DNA of 64,000 bases from UBA5314 sp035560815 (GTDB lineage: Bacteria; Bacillota; Syntrophomonadia; Syntrophomonadales; Syntrophomonadaceae), in contig DATMYR010000069.1 of the NCBI GenBank assembly GCA_035560815.1, forward strand, positions 124,001-188,000. Direction: 5' to 3'. This document shows, in pieces, positions 34,537-41,815 of the stretch (position 1 is the first letter of the stretch; each line of letters begins with the position of its first letter). The notes beneath the pieces were generated by a model, which was not told where the DNA came from, made no database searches, and saw only the letters and a program-made list of their open reading frames with translations. A program made the translations under genes and the position numbers.

Positions 34537-34743
34537 ATGTCGGAAGGAACGATCCAGATTCTATCCAAAGGACCAGCTATCGTAGCCGGGCATATTCATT
34601 TGATCGATGACATGGGGAATACGATTAAAAGTGAGACTCCCATTGCGCTATGCCGGTGCGGAAAGTCAGAAACGATGCCTTTTTGTGATAGCATTAACAA
34701 GGGTCATATGAAAACCTGCCAGCGGGCGGAACAACTCCTGTAA
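34537..34743 (+). CDS. CDGSH-type iron-sulfur domain protein with altered ligand
   Basis: The product, 68 residues from ATG 34537, matches the CDGSH [2Fe-2S] family: IQILSKGPAIVAGHI, ETPIALCRCGKSE and MPFCD. The three Cys ligands are Cys39, Cys41 and Cys50. The fourth ligand should be His four residues after the last Cys, but that position is Asn54. A His appears three residues later in NKGH. The cluster may be absent, displaced, or ligated differently. The start was placed here because AGGAAAGGG is eight bases upstream; the GTG at 34528 is too close. Confidence 0.82.
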   Translation: MSEGTIQILSKGPAIVAGHIHLIDDMGNTIKSETPIALCRCGKSETMPFCDSINKGHMKTCQRAEQLL

Positions 34744-34804
34744 GCGTAGAATGTCTATCCGCCCGCCTAAAGCTTAAAAAAGGGCCTTTGATCCCACCTC
34801 TCAA

Positions 34805-34832
34805 GAAAAACCCCGGTATCGGGGTTTTTTTA
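34805..34832 (+). terminator. terminator after the small-gene run
   Basis: AAAAACCCCG pairs with CGGGGTTTTT around GTAT and runs into TTTATC, about 60 bases past the CDGSH-like gene's stop. Confidence 0.9.
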
Positions 34833-34945
34833 TCTTTATATATAACCAATGGTTAGGACTTAACTAGCTCAATTACCTGTGCCTTATCTGGACAATTGAA
34901 AGAAGGAATTATTGATGCTTAACGGCAAACCCAGCTATCAATTTA

Positions 34946-35533
34946 TTACGAAGGGAACTCAACAATAAAATTGTCGTAGCCCAGGTAATCCATTTGTTCT
35001 GCTATCTTCTTCCTCACATCTTTTCCGGCCAGCTTCTCGCATAAATATAAGCCCAGGTCAATGGCTGCAGTCACCCCCCGCGCGGTTATAATGACGCCTT
35101 CATCCACAATCCTTCTTTCGGATATTGCACCAGTTAATGGCTGAAGGTAGGTCATGAGCTGTGGATGGGTGGTGGCTTTTCTATTTCGCAGTAGACCTAA
35201 CCAGCCTAACAACAGGCTTCCCCCACAGACTGATGCAATGGTTGCGTTCGTAGCAATGGTTTTGAACCAGTCCACAAATGCCGGATTTTGGATCAGTTTA
35301 CTAACCCCGGATCCACCGGGAATCACAATATAATCATAAACCGACAGGTCATTGGCCCAATGATCGGGGATGATGGTAAGGCCTTCAACAGAGACCACCC
35401 TGTTCTCCAGGGCGCACACTTCATACTCAAGGTCCTGAATAAATCCCATAGTTTTCAGGCGGGTGACGGGATCATAAACACCAATGAAGTCAAGGGTCGT
35501 CATGTCTTCATAGATAAAAAAAGCGATCTTCAT
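34946..35533 (-). CDS. DJ-1/PfpI family protein
   Basis: The product, about 195 residues from ATG 35533 (GGAGCGCGAAGT upstream), has the class-I glutamine amidotransferase-like fold. The nucleophile elbow is ASVCGGSLLLGWLGLL (Cys near residue 105) and Glu/Asp acid residues lie in MKIAFFIYEDMTTLDFIG. Blocks RRIVDEGVIITARGVTAAID and GLYLCEKLAG resemble isonitrile hydratase/ThiJ-like members. The reaction is not determined. The protein is soluble and cytoplasmic. Confidence 0.88.
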   Translation of the reverse strand: MKIAFFIYEDMTTLDFIGVYDPVTRLKTMGFIQDLEYEVCALENRVVSVEGLTIIPDHWANDLSVYDYIVIPGGSGVSKLIQNPAFVDWFKTIATNATIASVCGGSLLLGWLGLLRNRKATTHPQLMTYLQPLTGAISERRIVDEGVIITARGVTAAIDLGLYLCEKLAGKDVRKKIAEQMDYLGYDNFIVEFPS

Positions 35534-35625
35534 ACTTCGCGCTCCTTTCTCCCCGATTTCCTGGTTATTTCCCAGGGAATCATTCAAATGTATGCCGAGA
35601 AGTATTTATTGATCAGTCCTTCACA

Positions 35626-36717
35626 TTAGTTTAGAATCTGGACAACATGCCGGGCAATGGCCAGGCATGAGGTCAGACCGGGTGATTCAATCCCGATTAG
35701 ATTAATGAGACCGGGAAAGCCTCGATCGCTCTCCTCCTGAATAACGAAATCTCTGGCCTTCGGATCACCGGGGCCTTGTAGTTTTGGTCTGATTCCAGAG
35801 AAGTCAGGGCTTAGATCCTGTGGTTGTAGATGAGGAAGATATTTACAGGCGGCTTCGAAGAACTCAGACTGGTGATCCTCGCTTACCGAATAATCCAGAT
35901 CATTCACGTAGAAGGCATTGGGCCCCAAGCGCAACCCACCACCACTATCGATGGTCAAGTGTATTCCCAGGCTGATAGGCCCTGGCAAAGGATATATTAA
36001 ATGGTTTACCGGGAAGCGGCGGTGGATTTTATAATACTCTCCTTTACAAGGAAACATGCGATAACCGCAGGCATCCAGATCCAGTCCCAACATAGCAGCC
36101 ATGGTCGAAGCCGACAAGCCGGAGGCGTTAATCAGTACCTGTGCTTTAATGTTCTCAACCGGGGTTTCGATAATGTAGCCGTCCCCATCATAGACCAGAC
36201 TCTCTACTGGTGAAGAGAAAAGGAAGATGACCTGGTTTTCCCGGCCCTGGTAGTTGAGGGCCTTCATTAGCCCGTGGGAGTCGACAATGCCAGTGCATGG
36301 TACCAGCAGGGAGCTTTCAGCTAGAATTGCAGGCTCCATCGTCTTGATTTCATACTTGCCGAGAGTGCGTACTGTGATGCCGTTCGCCTCAGCCTGTTTC
36401 CGGAGCCGGTCCAACTGCGGATCGTCAGACATATGGCTGGTAATGATCTTGCCGGTGCAATGATGAATTATATTATATTTTTCACAGAATGCGTAGAGTA
36501 GAGCCCGGCCTTCTACACACAACCTGGTTTTGAGCATAGAGGAAGGGTAGTAAATCCCCGAATGTATCACTTCACTGTTGCGGCTGGAGGTTTCCAAACC
36601 AAAACTACGATTCTTCTCCAACACTGCTATACTGCATCTCGAATGGGAGGAAATCTCTCTAGCCAGGGCCAGGCCCACCACGCCAGCTCCGATAATGGCT
36701 ATGTCCACCTTTTCCAC
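35626..36717 (-). CDS. lhgO: FAD-dependent oxidoreductase, L-2-hydroxyglutarate oxidase-like
   Basis: The product, 363 residues from the GTG at 36717 (GGAGAAGAAAA upstream), is a DAO-fold flavoprotein. It begins VDIAIIGAGVVGLALAREI, the FAD-binding Rossmann motif. LEKNRSFGLETSSRNSEVIH (with its Ser/Arg-Asn-Ser element), GIYYPSSMLK and ASGLSA follow, as in LhgO/L-2-hydroxyglutarate dehydrogenase. An in-frame ATG at 36798 has its own good AGAGGAGA and would add 27 residues beginning MGSWYQPRPG. The downstream DJ-1/PfpI gene lies 92 bases away in the same direction. The substrate is inferred from the family only. Confidence 0.82.
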   Translation of the reverse strand: MEKVDIAIIGAGVVGLALAREISSHSRCSIAVLEKNRSFGLETSSRNSEVIHSGIYYPSSMLKTRLCVEGRALLYAFCEKYNIIHHCTGKIITSHMSDDPQLDRLRKQAEANGITVRTLGKYEIKTMEPAILAESSLLVPCTGIVDSHGLMKALNYQGRENQVIFLFSSPVESLVYDGDGYIIETPVENIKAQVLINASGLSASTMAAMLGLDLDACGYRMFPCKGEYYKIHRRFPVNHLIYPLPGPISLGIHLTIDSGGGLRLGPNAFYVNDLDYSVSEDHQSEFFEAACKYLPHLQPQDLSPDFSGIRPKLQGPGDPKARDFVIQEESDRGFPGLINLIGIESPGLTSCLAIARHVVQILN

Positions 36718-37102
36718 TTTTCTTCTCCTATCCTCTTGTTGGTTTGCATCCTGACCTCGGTTGGGAAAGCCGGGCCTGGGCTGGTACCAGCTGCCCATAG
36801 AATGCTCTCCTCTGATCTTCTCCCATTTTAGTCAAATCCCTGCCCGGGTGCATCAAAAACTACCCGAATATTTCAACCACTCAAGAGAAAAATCACCGGC
36901 ATGGCAGCGTTTCAGAATGTTGAAAGATGATTCTTTTCAGAATTCTCCGTTTTTGGAAGCGGTTGAAGGGATATGATGAAGAGTCAACGAATACATATGT
37001 AAAAATATGGTAAACGCAAGATATTTGTAAACCATTATTGTGCCATTCGCAGTTGTACCCCTGTCTGAAAATGGAAATGGATGAGGAAACAGGAGGTGAT
37101 AA
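36718..37102. other. intergenic region between divergent genes
   Basis: It contains the optional 27-codon N-terminal extension of the FAD oxidoreductase (36718-36798) and presumably two divergent promoters. The stretch 36830-37090 has no gene. An AGGAGGTGAT at 37091-37100 serves the stalk-domain gene. Confidence 0.4.
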
Positions 37103-37591
37103 TTGGCCATGACCGGAGTGAATAAAAACAGAATCCTAACCGGGGTTGGTGTATTGGTGGTTATTTGGATGCTCATGAATGCTTACCCGGTATCAGCAAC
37201 CAGTATCGATTTACAGCCGGGCTCCAATGAAGTGGTAGTAGACGGGAACAGTCTCTGGGTGGAGGAGGCCCCCTATATCAAGGAAGGACGCACTATGGTG
37301 CCGTTAGATTTGATCTCCCAAGCTTTTCAAGCACCAGCGGACACCTTTTATACCGATAACGGATTGCAAGTGCGCATTCTCTTTCGCAATGTTACCGTCT
37401 TTCTCCAGGTAGGGGAGCAGGGTGCTCATTTCATCAAGCAGTTTGATCAGGAAGCGGTGACAAAAATGGACGTAGCGCCAGAAATCGTCGATGGAAGGGT
37501 GTTTGTGCCTCTTTGTTTTATCGCCCAAGGCTGGGGGGCTATTGTTAACTGGGATGACTCCACAGAATGCATTACTATCCAAAAAGAATAA
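37103..37591 (+). CDS. secreted stalk-domain protein (copper amine oxidase N-terminal-like), paralogue
   Basis: The 162-residue protein has a signal peptide ending near YPVSAT and stalk-type repeats. Motifs are VVVDGNSLWVEEAPYIKE, RTMVPLDLISQAF, then VFVPLCFIAQGWGAIVNWDD. Length and repeat spacing equal those of 16416..16904, so the two are paralogues. The start is TTG 37103, six bases after AGGAGG, or ATG 37109. A wall- or spore-associated role is inferred from the family. It faces the zinc-ribbon gene with a shared terminator. Confidence 0.82.
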   Translation: MAMTGVNKNRILTGVGVLVVIWMLMNAYPVSATSIDLQPGSNEVVVDGNSLWVEEAPYIKEGRTMVPLDLISQAFQAPADTFYTDNGLQVRILFRNVTVFLQVGEQGAHFIKQFDQEAVTKMDVAPEIVDGRVFVPLCFIAQGWGAIVNWDDSTECITIQKE

Positions 37592-37632
37592 GATTTAGGC
37601 TTCTCTCACGAGGGAATTGGCCAAATACCAAA

Positions 37633-37668
37633 ATAAAAAAGGGTTGGCATACTGCCAACCCTATTGAA
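37633..37668. terminator. terminator between convergent stalk-domain and zinc-ribbon genes
   Basis: The 10-bp stem AGGGTTGGCA/TGCCAACCCT has a TAC loop. On the minus side it is followed by TTTTTTATTTTGG, so it mainly ends the zinc-ribbon transcript. Confidence 0.88.
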
Positions 37669-37677
37669 AATTCTTAT

Positions 37678-37983
37678 TTATCTATAGCTTTTACTCCTGT
37701 TGGCCTGGAAGCAATCCCGGCAATATACTGGTCTGTCACCCGTGGGTTCAAAAGGCACCGTAGTCTCCTGCCCGCAAGTGGCACATACAGTTTTGAACAT
37801 GGGACGATCCTCTTTAAACCGAGAATTACCCTGATTGCGCTGTTGTTTACGCGCCTTTCTACATGGGGGGCACCGGCCAGGCAGATTCTCAAAGCCTTTT
37901 TCTGCATAAAACTCCTGTTCAGACGCTGAGAATAGAAACTCAGTTCCACAATCCTGGCATGTTAGGTACTTGTCTTCAAACAT
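37678..37983 (-). CDS. double zinc-ribbon protein (twin copy A)
   Basis: The 101-residue protein carries two four-Cys zinc sites: Cys9/12 with Cys38/41 and Cys67/70 with Cys88/91. The first half (EDKYLTCQDCGTEFLFSASE, EFYAEKGF) matches the zf-trcl 'probable zinc-ribbon' domain. The second (CATCGQETTVPFEPTGDRPV, YCRDCF) is the CxxC-type ribbon often following it. It is basic between the two sites (RKARKQQRN), so nucleic-acid or ribosome contact is possible. A twin of the same length lies at 53512..53817 with the same promoter and leader design. Confidence 0.88.
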   Translation of the reverse strand: MFEDKYLTCQDCGTEFLFSASEQEFYAEKGFENLPGRCPPCRKARKQQRNQGNSRFKEDRPMFKTVCATCGQETTVPFEPTGDRPVYCRDCFQANRSKSYR

Positions 37984-38089
37984 TTATACATCTCCCTTCT
38001 GGAAATACCCTTGGACTTTGTTCTCCCAAAAGGAGATCATTGCAAGAACAAGGCACTTTAATTATAAGCCGCCTATGTCCTTCTGTCAA
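37984..38089 (-). promoter_or_regulatory. strong sigma-A promoter and structured leader of zinc-ribbon copy A
   Basis: On the minus strand TTGACA (38084-38089), a 17-bp spacer and TATAAT (38061-38066) form a consensus promoter. The leader of about 70 nt has ATCTCCTTT (38029-38037) that can pair over 9 bp, with one G-U, to the Shine-Dalgarno AAGGGAGAT (37990-37998). The same pairing exists in copy B although the loop sequences differ. Confidence 0.75.
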
Positions 38090-38219
38090 AAAATTCCAAG
38101 AGCTCGAATGCCCGGTAAAATGAATTCCCGGATAGATTAAGAGTGCCCAATTGTTTGCTTTTCCATACTCGGAAAGGAAAGAAAGATATTATCCAATAAA
38201 TTTTCATTTTGTGCATAGA

Positions 38220-39464
38220 TCAATCCTGAGCTGCGTATTTACCCGCCACATAACCGGTAGAAAAAGCAGCCTGCAGGTTATATCCCCCTGTATATCCATC
38301 GACATCGAGAACCTCTCCGGCAAAATAAAGACCTTTTACCAACCTGGATTCCATGGTTTTGGGGTTGACTTCTTTTACGTCCACTCCTCCGGCAGTGACA
38401 ATGGCCTCGGCGATGGGACGTGTGCCATGGACGGTCATGGTCAACTCTTTCAATAATCCGACCAAACTCAGCCGCTCCGTACGGGTGACCTGATGGCATT
38501 CCTTTTCCGGGTCAATACTGCTGAGACGGATCATCACCGGTATCATTTTCTGGGGCAGTAAGTCGTTCAAAGCATTTTTAAATATCTTGCGGGAATATTT
38601 GGCCAAATCGCGCTGCAGGCGTTCATCCAACTTCTCTGGACTGAGGGCTGGTTTCAGATCCAACTTCAAGATCACCGGCTGCTGTTTCTTGATGAGATAT
38701 TCCCCGATATCATGACTCATAGACAGGATAATAGGGCCAGAAAGACCGTAGTGGGTAAACAGCAATTCGCCAAAGTCATGATTAATGGCCTTGCCTTGCT
38801 GGGTAAACGAGCTGGCTTTAACATTTTTCAGACTTAATCCCTGCAAGTCCTTGATCCAAGTCTCCGCTGCCAGGAGCGGCACCAGGCCGGGGCGGGGGTC
38901 AATGATCCGGTGGCCGGCTTGGGATGCCCACCGGTATCCGTCTCCGGTTGAACCGGTAGCGGGATAGGAAAGGCCACCGGTAGTAATAATAATTGCATCA
39001 GCAGCCAGGTTCCCCTTATCGCAAATAAGGCCTGAAACTTTCCCTTCTGCAAACTTGATGCGCTGAACCGTGTTGGAGGTCAGGATTTCCACACCAAGGC
39101 CTTTGGCGTTTTCGTATAACACCTTGACTACATCACTGGCTTTATCTGAAACGGGGAAAACCCGGTTGCCTCTTTCCACTTTGGTCTCTAATCCGCGTTC
39201 ATGAAAAAATGCCAGTAAATCCAGGTTGGAAAACTCGCTGAACGCACTGTAGAGGAACCGGCCATTGCCGGGAAAGCCCTTGATTAAATCATCACTGTCT
39301 ACCGATGCAGTCATATTGCACCTGCCTTTGCCAGTGATGCTCAGTTTTTTGCCAACCCTATTGGCTTTTTCTACCAGGAAAACTCGGGCTCCATGGATAG
39401 CAGCCATGCTGGCGGCCATCATTCCTGCCGGCCCGGCCCCGATTACTACAACTCTCTTCACCAA
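38220..39464 (-). CDS. BaiN/HI0933-family NAD(P)/FAD-dependent oxidoreductase
   Basis: The product, about 414 residues from TTG 39464 (GGAGG seven bases upstream), begins VKRVVVIGAGPAGMMAASMA, the FAD Rossmann motif. VEKANRVGKKLSITGKGRCN follows, diagnostic of the HI0933/YhiN group. Further blocks are TTGGLSYPATGSTGDGYRWA, IVTAGGVDVKEVNPKTMES and GLYFAGEVLDVDGYTGGYNLQ. In-frame codons upstream to 39557 run through an unrelated repeat region. A member of this family, BaiN, acts in bile-acid dehydroxylation; the physiological substrate here is unknown. Confidence 0.9.
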   Translation of the reverse strand: MVKRVVVIGAGPAGMMAASMAAIHGARVFLVEKANRVGKKLSITGKGRCNMTASVDSDDLIKGFPGNGRFLYSAFSEFSNLDLLAFFHERGLETKVERGNRVFPVSDKASDVVKVLYENAKGLGVEILTSNTVQRIKFAEGKVSGLICDKGNLAADAIIITTGGLSYPATGSTGDGYRWASQAGHRIIDPRPGLVPLLAAETWIKDLQGLSLKNVKASSFTQQGKAINHDFGELLFTHYGLSGPIILSMSHDIGEYLIKKQQPVILKLDLKPALSPEKLDERLQRDLAKYSRKIFKNALNDLLPQKMIPVMIRLSSIDPEKECHQVTRTERLSLVGLLKELTMTVHGTRPIAEAIVTAGGVDVKEVNPKTMESRLVKGLYFAGEVLDVDGYTGGYNLQAAFSTGYVAGKYAAQD

Positions 39465-39489
39465 GCGTGAACCTCCTGCAAATCTAGCT

Positions 39490-39640
39490 AGGGGGACAGT
39501 TCCTTGCAACGTCCCCTGTACAGTATTTTTACATGAATAGGGCGATCCAATCAACATTGCTGAGATACAATCGATTTCGTTAAGTGTTTTTGCATCCTTT
39601 CGAGAAAGAAAAAACCGGGGGACGGTGAACTGTGCCCTAT
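39490..39640. repeat. GGGGAC-type short inverted repeats
   Basis: Two related short elements lie in this intergenic region. GGGGGACAGTTCCTTG with GTCCCC (39491-39516) forms a 6-bp stem, and GGGGGACGGTGAACTG (39616-39631) is a second, diverged copy. Similar sequences occur near 12780-12890. They resemble a dispersed hairpin family. Confidence 0.4.
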
Positions 39641-39776
39641 CACCCTGTTGAATAATATTTGAAGTTGCGCTTCATCCCTGGTATAATAGAAATGTTGTCC
39701 CGATGGTACGATGATACGCATTGGGTTGAAAATAAAGTGGCCTCGCTTACGAGGAGTTGGAAAGGGTAGATCAGTC

Positions 39777-41600
39777 ATGGCGAATAGGTCTTTAAGAAAC
39801 ATTGCTATCATCGCCCATGTGGATCATGGCAAGACCACATTGGTGGATAAGTTATTGAGATATAGCGGATATTTCCGTAATAACCAGGTTATGGTTGAGA
39901 GGGTCATGGACAGCAATGATCTGGAACGGGAACGTGGTATTACGATTTTATCCAAGAATACCAGTATCATATACGAAAGCACAAAAATCAACATTGTTGA
40001 CACCCCTGGGCATTCTGACTTTAGCGGGGAAGTAGAACGTATTGTCAGGATGGTTGATGGTGTCCTTTTGCTGGTGGATGCCTTTGAGGGTACCATGCCC
40101 CAGACGCGGTTTGTCTTGAAAAAGGCTTTGGAAGCTGGGTTGAAGCCCATAGTGGTCATCAACAAGATCGACCGGCCTGGTGCCAGACCTGAAGAAGTGG
40201 TAGATAAAGTACTGGATCTATTTATTGATCTGGAAGCGGCAGAAGACCAGCTTGATTTTCCGGTAGTCTACACCTCTGCTAAACAAGGATATGCAAAAAT
40301 CAATCTGGATGATGATATCACAGATATGAAACCCTTGTTGGATATGATTATAGAAAAGATGCCGGCTCCGGAAGGGGACCCGGATGGGCCTTTTCAGTTG
40401 GTGATATCTTCTATCGATTATGACAATTATGTAGGCAGAATTGGTGTAGGCAAGATTAGCCGTGGGGTTGTCTCCAAAGGCCAGGAAGTGGTATTGTGCA
40501 ACACCGGTGATAAGGAAAAACGGGTTAAAGTCAACACCCTCTATACCTTTGAAGGTCTTAAAAAGGCTGAGACACTTCAGGCCATGGCCGGAGAAATTGT
40601 TGCTGTGTCTGGGATCGAAGATATTAATATTGGAGATACCCTTTGTTCAACAGACTTCGTGGAACCGGGGGCTTTTGTGGATATTGATGAGCCCACCATT
40701 TCTATGAATTTTGTTATCAATAACAGTCCCATGGCAGGGCTGGAAGGAAGCTATATTACCAGCCGCCATTTAAGGGATCGCTTGGAACGAGAACTGTTAT
40801 CCAATATATCTTTGCAGGTAGAAGAGTTGAGCCCTGATTGTTTTAAGGTTTCAGGCCGAGGGGAACTCCACCTCTCCATATTAATGGAGTCTATGCGCAG
40901 GGAAGGATATGAATTTGCCGTTACCCGCCCGGAAGTCATATTAAAAATGATTGATGGCGTAGTCAACGAACCGATGGAAAGATTGTTTATAGAGGTTCCC
41001 GATGATTTTGTGGGGACGGTGATTGAAGGCCTGGGAAAACGTAAAGGCGAGCTTTTGAGCATGAATAATGGCACGGGAAGCACGGTGAAGTTGGAATTCC
41101 TAATACCAGCCCGTGGCCTTATTGGGTATCGGACTGAGTTCTTAACCGATACCAAGGGTAATGGTGTTCTAAACCACGTTTTTGAAAACTATCAACCCTT
41201 TAGAGGTGAGATCACCACACGTACCAAGGGGTCGTTAGTTGCTTCGGAAAGTGGTACCGCAGTTGCATACGGACTCTTCAACGCTCAGGAAAGAGGGAAT
41301 CTCTTTATAGATGCCGGTGTTGAAGTTTATGCTGGCATGATTGTTGGCGAGAATGCCCGCAGCGTAGACATAACGGTGAATGTCTGCAAAAAGAAGCATT
41401 TGACCAATACCCGGTCTTCGGGGAACGATGACGCTTTGCGTTTAACCCCGCCGATGAATATGACTTTGGAGAAATGCCTGGAATTTATTAATGATGATGA
41501 GTTATTGGAAGTTACGCCTCAATCCTTGCGTTTGAGGAAAATGATTCTGGACAAGAGTGAGCGGGACAGATCCGGAAAGCGGAGGGAACAAGCGTCGTGA
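39777..41600 (+). CDS. typA: ribosome-associated GTPase TypA/BipA
   Basis: The product, 607 residues from ATG 39777, is the translational GTPase BipA. It has IAIIAHVDHGKTTLVDKLL (G1), RGITIL (G2), DTPGHSDF (G3) and NKIDRPGARP (G4). EF-G-like domains III and V and the BipA-specific C-terminal domain follow, with GLIGYRTEFLTDTKG and RSVDITVNVCKKKHLTN. BipA acts in 50S assembly and in stress or low-temperature growth. An upstream ATG at 39711 in the same frame has no ribosome-binding site. It is followed by a terminator and then the EF-G paralogue. Confidence 0.96.
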   Translation: MANRSLRNIAIIAHVDHGKTTLVDKLLRYSGYFRNNQVMVERVMDSNDLERERGITILSKNTSIIYESTKINIVDTPGHSDFSGEVERIVRMVDGVLLLVDAFEGTMPQTRFVLKKALEAGLKPIVVINKIDRPGARPEEVVDKVLDLFIDLEAAEDQLDFPVVYTSAKQGYAKINLDDDITDMKPLLDMIIEKMPAPEGDPDGPFQLVISSIDYDNYVGRIGVGKISRGVVSKGQEVVLCNTGDKEKRVKVNTLYTFEGLKKAETLQAMAGEIVAVSGIEDINIGDTLCSTDFVEPGAFVDIDEPTISMNFVINNSPMAGLEGSYITSRHLRDRLERELLSNISLQVEELSPDCFKVSGRGELHLSILMESMRREGYEFAVTRPEVILKMIDGVVNEPMERLFIEVPDDFVGTVIEGLGKRKGELLSMNNGTGSTVKLEFLIPARGLIGYRTEFLTDTKGNGVLNHVFENYQPFRGEITTRTKGSLVASESGTAVAYGLFNAQERGNLFIDAGVEVYAGMIVGENARSVDITVNVCKKKHLTNTRSSGNDDALRLTPPMNMTLEKCLEFINDDELLEVTPQSLRLRKMILDKSERDRSGKRREQAS

Positions 41601-41643
41601 CTGGATTCTGAGAACAGTGAGTCCCATTAAAGGAATGATAAAC

Positions 41644-41680
41644 ACGAAACCCGGACACGAAAAGGTCCGGGTTTCGTTTG
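41644..41680 (+). terminator. terminator of typA
   Basis: A 13-bp stem (ACGAAACCCGGAC with its complement at 41665-41677) has an 8-nt loop and TTTG after it. Confidence 0.9.
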
Positions 41681-41815
41681 ACATGTCATCGCTTATCTAG
41701 TAAAATTATATTTCGGGTGCAAATATAGCCCTTTGTCAAGGGAATTGATCATTAGCGGATATTTCGGCATCACATCATGTATGCCGTTAATTTTTTGTCA
41801 AAAGGAGATTCGATC

